Of a stretch of DNA of 64,000 nucleotides, positions 34,701-45,422 are shown in pieces; the first letter of the stretch is position 1; each line of letters begins with the position of its first letter. Source of the DNA: Pleodorina starrii (taxonomy: Eukaryota > Chlorophyta > Chlorophyceae > Chlamydomonadales > Volvocaceae); the NCBI GenBank assembly GCA_030267565.1, contig BRXU01000054.1, positions 62,001 to 126,000 of the forward strand, written 5' to 3'. The notes beneath the pieces were generated by a model. It was not told the origin of the DNA, searched no databases, and saw nothing but the letters and a program-made list of their open reading frames with translations. The translations under genes and the position numbers were made by a program.

Positions 34701-36249
34701 ATCGTTCAACATAAACTCAAGACGTCCGAGAGCAAGGGAGGCTGGGCGTTCCCAGAAGCCGAGATGGCTTCACTGGGCTTCGAAGACATCCAGTTGGCCG
34801 GCATAACGGAAGGCCTGAAGATGTGCGGGTCAGGTACGGCACGTTGCAGTCAAGAGGTGACGGGAATGGCGTTGTAGAGATAGATCTAGATAGATCTAGA
34901 TGGATCTAGGTCATTGGGGATCCGATTGGCCCATTGATCCTTAGGGCTCGTTGCATGTCGTTAGGGTTTGGCGTGACAAGGGTTAATGGCTTGGCAACCT
35001 ATCCGCCCCCTTGTGCTGCTTTTGTTAAACAGGGCAAACCTTCTACGGGTACATCTTCGGGAAGCCATCCGCCTTTGGGCGTTTCGGCCGACACCTGAAC
35101 TTGGCCAGCAGCCTCAGTAAGGCTGCCTGGGCTGCGGAGATGGAGTTGGCGCGGGAGGCTTTCGCGACGGACTCGGCCGAGGTGGCCAAGAAGGAGGCCA
35201 AGAAGAAGAAGGCCAGGACGGTGGCCCTGGAGGCCGCACGTGTGGTGCAGCCGGCGGACCAGCAGGCGGCGGCTGCGGCCGCTAGCCGTGGCGACGCCGC
35301 CGTCGCCCAGCAGGGCACCCGGCGCAGCAGCCGGGCTGTCTGCAAGTCGTCGTCAATGGGCGTGGAGGACGTTTTGTCCAAGACCGATCCGGAGCCGGAC
35401 GCTGACCTGTACCTGGGCGAGGAGGGAAGGAGGGCCGCACGGGCGGAGGGAGAGGTGGGATGCGGATGCGTTTTAGATTTTGGCCGCCTGTTGATCGCCT
35501 GTTGTTACAGCACGGGCCGCGACGCTTTTTGATTAGAGAAATGAAAACCCTCTGCCCTGCCCTCTTCTGCTCTCTGGGCTTTCTGCACCTACCTTTCTCT
35601 GCCCCTGCTGTCTCTGTCCCTGCCCTTCTCTGGCCTGTCTTTGCATATGGCCGCCACAAATCGTACTACCCCCCTAATGTCGTCGTAGTCCGTTTAGAAT
35701 TGAATCCATTCTTATCACCTACCCTAAACAGTAAACACACCGCCCCCACCTACCCTCTCCCTACAAACGTGCTTTTACCAGCCTTTTCGCCCTCTCTCTC
35801 TTTCGTCGTCGTTGTGCACCACCGCCTGCCGTACATTGCAGTACATTGCCTGCCTCCACGCGGAGGGCTGGGAGGTCAACGCGAACGGTGTGGTGCGAAA
35901 TGTGGAGACAAAGAAGGCGGCGACGTGCAGGACGACCAAGCAGGACGGAAAGGGTGACGTTTTCGCCCGGCTCTCCCTGCGAGATACCAAGGGGGGCACG
36001 CTGGGGAAGGGCCCCAAGGGGAAGGGCTCCAAGGGGAAGGGCCCCAAAAAGGTGGTGGACCGGTGTCTGGCGGTGAAGCATCTGGTTGCGGTGGCATGGC
36101 GGCCTGACGATCTGGCGGCCAAAATCCTCTTCGACAAGGACGGGGGCCTGCTCAGGGGACAGGGCGAGTGGCGGATTGGCCACATTGACGGGAACAAATA
36201 CAACAACAGCGCGGCAAACCTCGTCCTTGTTCCCGCCAGCAAGGAATAG
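31747..36249 (+). CDS. methyltransferase fused to NUMOD4/HNH nuclease-like domain (copy A, possibly frame-damaged)
   Basis: Exons in phase: 31747-31836, 31949-32013, 32438-32515, 32850-33030, then one from 33272 (to about 33482), 34692-34833, 35033-35454, 35842-36249. SVFVDIGSGNSR followed by VGIESDSHKAQMAG is AdoMet motif I and the adjacent acidic loop of a class I methyltransferase, reminiscent of DOT1. DEVPGIVMDLFSV and later AICIVQHKL, MASLGFEDIQL and GSGQTFYGYIFGK fit its later strands. A Lys/Ala-rich linker leads to the last exon, where GWEVNANGVVRN resembles NUMOD4 and KHLVAVAWRP with GHIDGNKYNNSAANL is an HNH motif of homing-endonuclease type. The exon from 33272 leaves the frame one base out against the next exon unless another small exon exists, so copy A may be inactive. 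The start is tentative. A TGTAA lies at 36253-36257. Confidence 0.6.
33580..34470. repeat. long CCG/GCC trinucleotide-rich tract in intron
   Basis: About 890 bp of imperfect CCG/GCC repeats with CCCCACCGCC and CCAGCCCCACCTCCTCC motifs, lying between two exons of the methyltransferase-HNH gene. Every forward and reverse frame stays open with Pro/Arg/Ala or Gly/Arg/Ala text; none is a gene. The equivalent tract is about 170 bp in copy B (42055-42230) and about 110 bp in copy C (44105-44215). Confidence 0.9.
34511..34550 (+). repeat. dispersed 40-bp repeat
   Basis: AACCGTTCACGGGCTCC, then GGCCTA, then GTGGATAACC. It recurs inverted at 14643-14688 and, with an internal insertion, at 50481-50560; a weaker match lies at about 50098-50135. 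Confidence 0.7.
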
Positions 36250-36520
36250 TTTTGTAACCGTAGGTAGTAGTAATGAGAACTGCATGAAACAAATGCGGCG
36301 ACGTTTGGTGCGAAAATGATGAATGCACGACGCCGCGGACGGACTGTACGGCAAATGTACGGCAGGTGCGGAATGGTGCATCTTAGTTTATTTTCTAACA
36401 GGCGATGATGGCGAATTATTCCAGCGTAGATATTAACGGTTTTAAACTAATTAAATGCGGCGCGGCGGCGGCGGTGTTTCGGACGAACGGACGGATGGAC
36501 GGACGCACGCTGCTGTACGT

Positions 36521-37689
36521 ACGGTGCACGACATGACCCGTGTTGCCTGCGGCAACACTGCCCGGAGCAATTTTAAACGGTCGCGCCGGGCGATGGGAGG
36601 GGGTATGGCAGGAGACGGGTAGGGGATTTGCACGTGTTGGGTGTGGCCTGCAGTGGCTTTTTCTTCCTCTGTGAGGGACGTTACAAGGACGGGGAAGGCG
36701 AAGAGGCCAACAGGCAACACCAGGGCCAACACCTGGGCCAAGCAGGCCCCAAGAGCAACCGCCCCGTGGCATGACTGAACAGGAAATACCCCGGGCCCCG
36801 GGGGCACCCCCGGCTGTCGCGGGTGTCCACGCCGGTGTCGTGGCCGCAATCCCCAGCTCCCGCAAATCCCACGGGAATCCGCCCCGCCCCGCACGTAAGG
36901 GAGTCCGCGGCCGCACACACCTCGCCCGCCGTAAGCTCCATAGCCTCTGTGTCGCGCTGCCAGCCGCTGTTCCCGCCGCCCCCACCTCCCCCGCCATGGG
37001 CCCCGGCGGGACCCAGTGCTGCTGTTGTACCCATGGGGCAATATCAGCGGGACGCCTCAGACGGAGTGGTGGGTGAGCATCACCGCAGCGGCGTCCGAGT
37101 TGGCGGTTGCGGCGGGCCCCGCGGCCACGGCGGCGGCGGCGGGGTCGACGGCTGGATTGACGGCCTGCTAGCTCCCAGGGCTGGGTAGCATATCACGTGC
37201 TGCCGCCCCGCTCCGCACCCCTGGGCCTCACCGCCTCGCTGGTGTGCAGCAGAGGAAGTCCAGCGAGGCTGACCCCGCCAGTGCCGATTCTCCCACCCGG
37301 ATAGTCGATCCCCTGCCGTAGCCGGTGCGGGAAACGGTTGTAGGGTCCCGCTCCAGGCCCTCCAGGCTCTGGCCCCTGCCCTCCTGCCCCAGTTGTACCC
37401 GCCTGCAGGGCAGATCTGTAGGCGCCGCACCCGCTCCCGTGTCGTCCCGCCCCTGCTGGTGCCGGCCCGGGTCCCGGCCTCGGGAGGTGGGATCCCCTGC
37501 GTTCCCGACGGCATTCGGGTGCAGCGCGACGCTCAGCAAACGGGGTGCCGGTGCCCCGTACAGTTGCCTCCCCTTCTGCGTGCCCACCCTTTCTGGCGAG
37601 CGCCGGCTGCCCCGCCGGCCCACGATCATGCTAGCCGTCCCCATTTGGCCCGTATTGGGTTCTTCGGTGTGCCGTGAGCCCCACCCCAT
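36521..37689. other. spacer between copy A and the degenerate minisatellite; possible minus-strand ORF
   Basis: No recognised gene. One minus-strand frame (start 37041, stop 36451) of 196 codons holds a hydrophobic run (LAQVLALVLPVGLFAFPVLV) but ends inside copy A repeat sequence and is otherwise Gly/Arg-rich, so I do not call it a gene. Confidence 0.4.
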
Positions 37690-38270
37690 ACCCCTCGACG
37701 CCGCTTGCCCCTTCTCGGCCGCACGGTGTGCTCCCCCTCTTACGCCCAATCTGGCGCACGGTGCACCCTCGTTGACCGACCCCTCGGCGAGTGCCGCGTC
37801 TTCCCCCTTGGGCCTGGCCCCTCGTGCGACACGCCACCTCCCTGCCGATTCAGCGACGCGTGCCGTCCCTTTCCCCTTTGCCATGCACTCATTGCCCGCG
37901 GCACGCGAAGCCCACTTCTTTTGTGCCCGGTCCCGTGCGTGGTGCGCCCCTCCCCTGCAGACCCCGCGGCACGCGCCGCCCCCCTTTCTCCTTGGCTCGG
38001 TCTCGCGCACGGTGCGCCCTCCCCACGGTGCGCGCCGCCGCCCTTATATTCGGTCTCGCGCTCGATGCACCCCTCCTGGCAACCCCAGCGGCGCGCGCCG
38101 CCCTCCCCCTTTTCCACCCTGTACCCGATGCCGTGCGCCATGCGTCCCCTCCTGCTGTCCGAGCGGCGTGCGCCGCCCTTTCCCGTTTCCACATGGACTC
38201 AATCCGCGCGCGGTGCACCATCCCTCAGCGGCGCGCGCCGGCCCCCCCCCCGGTATCTTAGTACCCGCGA
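37690..38270. repeat. degenerate minisatellite, period about 60-75 bp
   Basis: Eight or so diverged units, each with GGCGCGCGCCGCCCT or a variant, a pyrimidine-rich CCCTTTCCCC stretch, then CGCGCGGTGCACCC and a GACCCCG link. Unit length varies. No coding signal is seen, although several frames stay open. Confidence 0.7.
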
Positions 38271-41200
38271 TGCACCCCTCTTTGGCCGACCCCGTGGCCG
38301 CGGCCGGCGACTGGGAACCGGGCGTCTTTCCTAATACCCTCGACAAAGGGGCCCTTTCCGTTTCGGGATTTTGCAGCTTAGAGTATCCCAGTCGCATCCA
38401 GACACCGCAAGGGCAGCCCTCGCCTCAACCCGAAGGTACCATATCAGGCGAGCACAACATGACGAGTGTATGCACCGTCCACGCACTCATGCTGGGCCGG
38501 GCTTGATGACCCAGATTACCCTTGCGGGCGTGAAACCTGCCGGGGCTTGGCGTGGGACGGCGTGGGCAGGGTGTACTCCCGCGTTAACTCGCGGAAATGC
38601 TTGCCCCACTTGCGCCTGCCCGCTCCGTCTTCCAGGTCTCGAGGCCTGCAACTGCTGCGGATGATCCCCATCTCACCACGGCGCCCGGATACCACATACC
38701 TGCGATCACTGCTTTCTGCGGACACTGCCGCCGGGGGTTCCCTGCACCGGTGCATGGCATGGGGCTTTGGAGAAGCCACGTATGGAGTGCGGCCGGGTTG
38801 CGGTTGGTAGGCGCCGAGATGGTGACACCCAAGCTGGCACCTAAGCTGGCTTCACCACCTCCTTCAGCCGGGCTGATTCCATCGCCGCCGCCACACCTCG
38901 CATCACGACACCCGCCAACGTGACACCCGCCAATGTGGACGCCCCTGTGCACTTTACCAACGCCGGCGGGAGCAGCACTGTCCGCAACACCGCTGTCACC
39001 AACCCTGGGTGGAATCGCCAGCGTTTGCATCCGGCAGCAGGCGGTACCAGCTGGCGGAAGCAGGTGGACAGGCTGCGATGGGTGTAGATGGATCGGATTT
39101 CCAGTGGGCGAAGCGCCGACGACTGTGCCCCTTTGTAGATGATGAAGATGAGGTAGCAGGGTCCCAAGACTGGGAGGAAGCCGTGTCAGAGTCGGAGGGC
39201 GGTGATGGGGGTTCCTAATTCCAGGGAGGAAGCATGGAAGGGAGGCAGGCATGCGATTCTGAAGATTGCGGCTTCGTGGTCAACAGCCTGGGGTTTCAGG
39301 CGTCTGAATGGTTTACGGTGGGGCCCAATGGGAAGGATGGGCGGCGAAGAGGAGTCGGAGTACAGCAGTGAGGGAGAGCCCAGGCAAGGAGGTGTGAGGC
39401 CTGCAGAAGATCGGGGGTTTTCAGCACCACACGAGGGGCCTTACCATGGGGGCACATCGAATGAGGCCCCTACGGTCTATGACGAGGACGACATGTGGTT
39501 TGATTGAGGACTGAGGATCCCGTGCTGTGGCCGCGGCCGCCACCACCTGATATGGGCGTGTGGCCCAAATGCACCTGGAGCCCTGACCGGGCCGAGACAC
39601 AGCGCAGGGACGGGCACGCGGCGACGTCCGTTTGTGTTCTACCGTGCGCACCTCACTCCCTGCGGAGGTTTGCCAAAACTTTAACAATAATGGCCGCAAC
39701 ACTGATCCATCCAGGAATTCGGTTGGCAACAGGACCCACAGTCACACACCTGTGATGGATCCGGTTTCTCTTCCCGGAACGGCCAGGTGGAACCTGGGGA
39801 GAACCAGCAACCCGCCCTCCCGCCAAACCAAACACACGCTGTTTTTTTCCGCCGCTGAGGTTGGGCTCATTACTCAGGTAGTCAATCAGTCAGTCAGTCC
39901 TTTGCGTGTTGTGCTTTTGAGGTGTCGCCGAGCGTTTGAAGCACGTTTGAAGCATCCTCGGATTCGCGCGCCAAGCTTGCCACTTCCCGTTCCCGCTGCT
40001 GTGCAAGGCATGTACGCATTGTACTAATCCATTATGCAGTATATCCGGGATGGACCTGTCCTTCCTTCCAGGTATTGTTGTTGGCGGGGACAAGCGCGCC
40101 GCGGCACGGAGCGGCTACGTTCTGGTTTTCCGAAAGAGGCCACGACGCTTCTGGTCGTACCCCTTTCTGCCAGGATGTGCGAGCCATGGACACAAGGGAT
40201 GATGGTAGGTATGCCATTGTTCGGGCCGGCGGGCTTTCGCTAGCTGCGAGTACGACAGGGCCTCCCGCGCGGACCCGTACATAGTTTTGGGTCCTTTAAA
40301 AGCTGCAGTTCCTCATTGCGAATCAGCCTTTTTGTTCGAGTGTGCAGTCGCCTCGTGCTGTACCTACCTAGTGTCGCACGCCGAGGATGTCGCAAGCTTG
40401 TGAGTGCTTGAGATATTGCAGATGCCCCCACACCCAGCCGTCGCGGACTCAAGAAATGAACGTCTACCAACGATTTAACCGAACTGCACTCTCTTTTGTC
40501 CGCCTTTGAGGTAACGCAGCCGACCCGCCCTTTTGCTTCCCGCCATTTCACTTTTTCTTGTCATATTAGATTGTTACGTTCCATCCCCTTTTGTTCTGAT
40601 GATACGCAGCGCTTGCAGACGAATGTCGGCGGCGGGGGCACCCAAGGTTTCTACGGCACCCTAACATGTTCGTCTACTGCATGCAAAGGTAGGCAAGGCC
40701 ACACTAAAGATTCGCCACAGCTCTAAATGAAGGGTGATAAAGCTCCCGTTATTGGGTGCAGGTTGCCGGTTGGGGTGCGTTAGTTGGGCACCTTTCTGTC
40801 CGGCCAGGAGCGAGGGCTTCCTGTCCTGTCCTTCCGTTCCCCAAGGTCTCGTCCCGCCCGCCCGCACGCTCGCCGACCGCAAACGACCAAAGCTGACGAA
40901 CTGTTCGTTTGATTGGATTGCAGGTGCATGTTCGCCATGGTCAAGATCGCGGGACTGCGCCGCACGTCGGTCTTCGTCGATATCGGTTCCGGGATTTCCA
41001 GGTTAGCTTTGTAACCCGTGTGTGTGTGTGTGTGTGTGTGTCGGGGGGGGGAAGACCGGGCGGGGGGGACCTATTCGATGCACAGGTTCGCTGCGCTCCC
41101 ACTGTATTGTTTGTCGCCGGAAACGGAAAGGGAGGGCGCTGCGGGGGTTATCGGGACTGGTCTGCGTTATTTAGCATGGTCCTCATCAGCAGCATTGGCA

Positions 41201-41616
41201 GTCATGAATCCCCGCTCCACCCTTCTTCCCCCTGCCCATCCCGCTGTCTCCTTACGCCCCTGATTTACACATGGATCTCCCCGCCCCCTGATTTACGCTC
41301 CTGATCTTTGCGGCCCCCTGATCTATGCGCGTCTCTTATTACATCAGGGATCTCTTCCATGTCCTTCTGTACCCTGGGGTGGGGTCGGCATTCGGAATCA
41401 AGTGTGATTCTCATAAGGCGCAGATGGCTGGGGCCGCGTTCAAGCACTTGATGGACAAGATGCCGGCGTTTCAGGCGGGGCCGCCTTCAAGCACCTTAAG
41501 TTTGGGCTTGACAAAGGGCGGCAGGGCGCGGCGGCAGCATATGTGGGGATTCATCGGACCAACGGCGGCCTGCTGGCGTGATCATATTAGTGATGAAGTT
41601 CCAGAAATAGTAATGG

Positions 41617-41960
41617 ACCTTGACTCCCCCGCCCCATGAACACACACACACACACACGAACCGACGTTTGAGGGAAGGGCAGGTGTTCCAAAGCCGCCCG
41701 ATGGCGAACTTCGCCGCTTTGCGGCCCAGAACGTGAAGGCGCGAGTCGCCGGGGAAAAGGGTTCCCATCTGCAACGGCACGGAGACGAGTAATGGACCTT
41801 TTCTCCGTGCCGGCTGCAGGTGGGAACCCTTTCCCCGGCCACTCACGCCTTCACTTTCTGGGTGAAAGAGCAAAGCGGCAAAGTTCGCCATCGGGCGGCT
41901 TTGGAACACCTGCCCTTCCCTCAAAAGTCGGTTCGTGTGTGTCTTCGTGGGGCGGGGGAG
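41617..41960. repeat. inverted duplication (hairpin) within copy B
   Basis: The segment around 41790-41960 (TAATGGACC, GGGAACCC, CACTCACGCC, GGCGGCTTTGGAACACCTGC, GGGGCGGGGGAG) is repeated in reverse complement at 41617-41790. The left arm, read on minus, retains an open frame (LFPGDSRLHVLGRKAAKF) that the right arm and copy A have lost. Confidence 0.85.
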
Positions 41961-42054
41961 CGGTGAGGGCCGGGGAGGGCACGGCTGGGGAGTAGATTGT
42001 TTAGAGAGAGGGAATGAAGGGTGGGGCCAGGGGGGCAGGGCCAGGGGCTGCCAG

Positions 42055-42230
42055 TCCCACCTCCTCCACCGCCGCCGCCGCCGCCGTGGCCGCGCCGCCA
42101 TCGCCGCCCCGCCGCCGCCGCCGCCCCCGCCCCCATCGCCCCGCCGCCCCCGCCCCCATCGCCGCCGCCGCACCGCCGCCACCTTCGCCACCGCCGCCGC
42201 TGCACCCGCACGCCCGCACGCCCCCCCGCA
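42055..42230. repeat. CCG/GCC trinucleotide tract (copy B intron)
   Basis: Short counterpart of the 890-bp tract at 33580-34470, in the same position relative to the next exon. Confidence 0.85.
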
Positions 42231-42799
42231 CGCCCAGTAGTCCAACCCGCGCGCGTGCGTGCGTGTGTGTCTGTGTGGGTTTGTGTATGAATGTGTTTTG
42301 CTCCAACCCCGGCACGGTCACCCCTGCCCCTAATAAATGACCCCTCGTGCTTGCGCACCGTTTGTTTCCCCCCCCCCAGGCAATCTGTATCGTTCAACAT
42401 AAACTCAAGACGTCCGAGAGCAAGGGAGGCTGGGCGTTCCCCGAGGCCGAGATGGCTTCACTGGGCTTCGAAGACATCCAGTTGGCCGGCATAACGGAAG
42501 GCCTGAAGATGTGCGGGTCAGGTACGGCACGTTGCAGTCAAGAGATAGATTTATATAGATCTAGGATAGATCTAGATATACCTAGACAGATCTAGGTTAC
42601 TTTTGGCATGGTGGCCCATATACCTATTAGGGGGCCCATCGCGGATCCGATTGGCCCATTGATCCTTAGGGATGATTGCAAGTCGTTAGGGTTTGGCGTG
42701 GCAAGGGTTAATGGCTTGGCAACCCATCCGCAACCTATCCGCCCCCTTGCGCTGTTTTTGATATACAGGGAAGACCTTTTACGGGTACATCTTCGTCAA

Positions 42800-43655
42800 G
42801 ACATCCGTGTTTGGGCCGAAGACCGTCCGGCACCTGAACTTGGCCAGCCGCTTCCGTAAGACTGCCTGGGCTGCGGAGATGGAGCTGGCGCGGGAGGCTT
42901 TCGCGACGGACTCGGCCGAGGTGGACCAGAAGGAGGCCAAGAAGAAGGCCAGGACGGTGGCCCTGGAGGCCGCACGTGTCGTGCAGCCGGCGAACCAGCA
43001 GGAGGCTGCTGCGGCCGCCACCCGTCCCACCGGCGCCCAGCAGGACACCCGGCGCAGCAGCCGGGTTGTCCGCAAGACGTCGCTGGGCGTGGACGACTAT
43101 TTCAACAAGACCGATCTGCAGCCGGACGACGACAAGTACCTGGGCGAGGAGGAAAGGAGGGCCGCACAGGTGGAGAAACGTGGATGCGTTTTAAATTTTG
43201 GCCGCCGGCCAAAACTAAAAACGCATCCACGTTTCTCACCTTTCCCTCCGCCTGTGCGGCCCTCCTTCCCTCCTCGCCCAGGTACATGTCGTCGTCTGGC
43301 TGCAGATCGGTCTTGTTGAAATAGTCATCCACGCCCAGCGACGTCTTGCGGACAACCCGGCTGCTGCGCCGGGTGTCCTGCTGGGCGCCGGTGGGACGGG
43401 TGGCGGCCGCAGCAGCCTCCTGCTGGTTCGCCGGCTGCACGACACGTGCGGCCTCCAGGGCCACCTTCCTGGCCTTCTTCTGAGCCACCTCGGCCGAGTC
43501 CGTCCGACGGACTCGGCCGTCGCGAAAGCCTCCCGCGCCAGCTCCATCTCCGCAGCCCTGGCAGCCTTACTGAGGCTGCTGGCCATTATAAGGTGCCGGG
43601 CATGTGTTTTGGGTCCAACCGCGGATGTCTTGACGAACGTCTCCCCTGTTCATCA
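42800..43655. repeat. large palindrome at the B/C boundary
   Basis: The Lys/Ala-rich exon of copy B (42800-43204) is followed at once by its reverse complement (43205-43655). The centre is TTTGGCCGCCGGCCAAA at about 43196-43212. Arms are about 400 bp, well over 90% alike by eye, with almost no spacer. Both strands therefore encode nearly the same peptide (RRSSRVVRKTSLGVDDYFNK). Confidence 0.9.
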
Positions 43656-43825
43656 AAAACAGTGCGGAGGGGGGCGGCCATAGGTTCCCAAGCCTTTAAT
43701 TGCCAAGCCAAACCCTAAAGTTAGCGAGTTGCAACCGACCCTATCGACGATCAATGGACCGATGTGATCCGCGATAGGCCCCACCATGCCCCCACAACAA
43801 CCAAGCTAGGTCGATCTCTTTCTAG

Positions 43826-43892
<67 letters not shown>

Positions 43893-44376
43893 CATCTATC
43901 CATCTATCCATCTATCTATCCATCTATCCATCTATCTATCTATCTATCTTGTCGTACCTGACCCGCACATCTTCAGGCCTTCCGTTATGCCGGCTAACTG
44001 GATGTCTTCGAAGCCCAGTGAAGCCATCTCGGCCTCTGGGAACGCCCAGCCTCCCGTGCTCTTTGAGGTCGACATCTTAACGATCATGATTGCCTGTGTG
44101 GGAAACAAACGGCGCGCAAGGAGGGGCGGCGGCGGTGGGGGCGGGAAAGGAGACGGCAGCGACGGTGGGGACGGGGGAGGCAGGAGATTGAAGGGGCAGC
44201 GGTCGCGGCGCCCTTTCGTCGCCCCTTCCGTCCTGCTTGGTCGTCCTGCACGTCGCCGCCTTCTTCGTCTCCACATTTCGCACCACACCGTTGGCGTTCA
44301 CCTCCCACCCCTCCGCGTGGAGGCAGGCAATGTACTGCAATGTACGGCAGGCGGTGGTGCGGCGACGTTTGGTGCG
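43205..44376 (-). pseudogene. inverted, rearranged copy C of the methyltransferase-HNH gene
   Basis: Read on minus from 44376, the order is: first half of the HNH exon (YIACLHAEGWEVNANGVVRN to TKQDG), a CCG-rich intron remnant (44215-44105), the exon with GGWAFPEAEMASLGFEDIQ (about 44095-43965), an intron with a GATA microsatellite, and the Lys/Ala-rich exon (43655-43205). The HNH part lies upstream of exons that should precede it, so this is a recombined remnant, not a gene. The Lys/Ala exon has a small internal duplication at about 43497-43520. Confidence 0.8.
43826..43950. repeat. CTAT (GATA) tetranucleotide microsatellite
   Basis: About thirty CTAT units with a few CCAT variants toward the right. 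It occupies the same intron position as the short GATAGATCTAGATAGATC runs at about 34877-34910 in copy A and 42545-42595 in copy B. Confidence 0.95.
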
Positions 44377-44440
44377 ACAAGGGGTGTCGGCTTCCTTGAA
44401 GCCGGAAAAAGGGCGGGGCCCCACTAAATCCGTACGGGTG
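44377..44440 (-). repeat. fragment of the hAT-like element family
   Basis: GACAAGGGG, TGTCGGCTTCCTTGAAGCC, GGAAAAAGGGCGGGGCCCC and ACTAAATCCGTACGGG match, in reverse complement, the part of the hAT-like element near 10755-10830. It abuts the truncated HNH exon of copy C. Confidence 0.75.
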
Positions 44441-44604
44441 GAGTTGGAGGGCTGGTGGCTTTACACTCATGCTGTTGCACATTGTTAGTATGACACCTTC
44501 CTTGAGGTGTGTACACCAATTACCACCTTTCACGAGGGCCACGATCGATACACGGTGGTTTATAAGACCTTCACAAGCAGAACAATACTGAAGGGATATG
44601 CCCC

Positions 44605-45075
44605 TTAACCAACGTCAATCGACACGTGACAGTGCCAGGACCTCATCAACCCTGTCCTCCTCATCAACCTCATCAACCCTGTCCTCCCAGCAGCCAGATT
44701 GCGACGAAAGTGGGCTACGGCACGTCGTCCACGCACGCGATCGTCGGTGTTGGGCGATACGTAGGTACGCCTGCGCGTGCGAGAAGGGCCCCCGACATCT
44801 GGTGTGTGCGAAGGGCTGTTGGTTGCCGCTGGGTCTGCAGCGCCGGTAGGATGGGTATCCATGTTTTCGCTTCGGCCACGGCCATGGCCACGGCCACGGC
44901 CACGGCCACGGCCGCGGCCGCGGGCGCGGCCGCGGCCACGGCGGGCGTGCAGCGCGGCTGGCACGGGATCCGCAGCACCCAAAGAGAACACCTGGTCATG
45001 TGGGTCAGGTACGGGGTCATCGTCGTATGGCGCGGCCGTCCCAGCGGCGATTATAGCCGCTGCGGCACCGAGCTG
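44605..45075 (-). CDS. RG-rich ORF, probable exon of a mobile-element gene
   Basis: The minus frame ending at 44605 encodes QLGAAAAIIAAG, then DDDPVPDPHDQVF, then an uninterrupted Arg-Gly block (about 12 RG units, plus 44880-44945), then a Pro/Thr/Arg-rich tail. RG blocks usually bind RNA or nucleic acid. The frame is open to 45333, but the exon probably begins near an acceptor around 45075-45150. I could not join it in phase to the ORF at 46247-45423, so the gene structure is unresolved. Confidence 0.4.
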   Translation of the reverse strand, partial: QLGAAAAIIAAGTAAPYDDDPVPDPHDQVFSLGAADPVPAALHARRGRGRARGRGRGRGRGRGHGRGRSENMDTHPTGAADPAATNSPSHTPDVGGPSRTRRRTYVSPNTDDRVRGRRAVAHFRRNLAAGRTGLMRLMRRTGLMRSWHCHVSIDVG

Positions 45076-45422
45076 CTGGAGAGGGTTGGGAGGTGGAAGC
45101 GCCGATAGGAGTGTGGCTGGCCGGGGGGACAGTGGAGGTAGCCCTGAACGGGTATCGGGTAAGGGAGGGTGAGGGGGGGGAGGGAGAAGAACGGATAAGA
45201 GCGGGAGGGAGAGCGACAACCGGCATGTGATATCGACCCACATTACATGGGCTGGGGAGCATAACCATAGATTCGGCATGCGCTGCAGGTCGTTGTCCAG
45301 ATGCATTACTGCCAACATGTAACCTTTATCCAACTTATGTAACCAGGATGATCGATCACAGTCCTAAATGGAGCCCGCCCAGGGCCGATCACAGATATAC
45401 ATATCATGCACTCGACCCGCAC

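Larger units (their letters stand above)
29031..36520 (+). repeat. long dispersed element, copy A (about 7.5 kb)
   Basis: The left end (AGCCGGAGTATGCAGTGATG) matches 49216 onward, and the right end (TTAGTTTATTTTCTAACAGG to GACGGACGGACG) matches 49058-49200. The interior matches 38310-43204 collinearly in many blocks, with indels. Copy A carries the methyltransferase-HNH gene. No terminal inverted repeat or target duplication was found, so the mode of spread (transposition or segmental duplication) is open. A 5' segment (about 29690-29945) is itself partly duplicated: the GCCGGGGGTTCCCTGCACCG block occurs twice within 250 bp in copy A and once in copy B. Confidence 0.8.
38310..43204 (+). pseudogene. 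dispersed element copy B with broken methyltransferase-HNH gene
   Basis: Collinear with copy A but lacking its first 280 bp and everything after the Lys-rich exon. Exon 1 (from 40422) has a one-base deletion leading to a stop after 18 codons. Exon 2 (near 40619-40688) has a five-base insertion. The methyltransferase motif I exon (near 40924-41002) and the GIKCDSHKAQMAG exon (near 41348) are recognisable. Exons at 42380-42521 and 42769-43180 are close to copy A. The terminal HNH exon is absent: sequence turns back on itself at 43204. The gene cannot encode the full protein. Confidence 0.8.

Noticed and set aside
37228..38010. Overlapping long ORFs on both strands at 37.2-38.5 kb
   Set aside because: They arise from the degenerate GC-rich minisatellite and have Arg/Gly/Ala composition without motifs.
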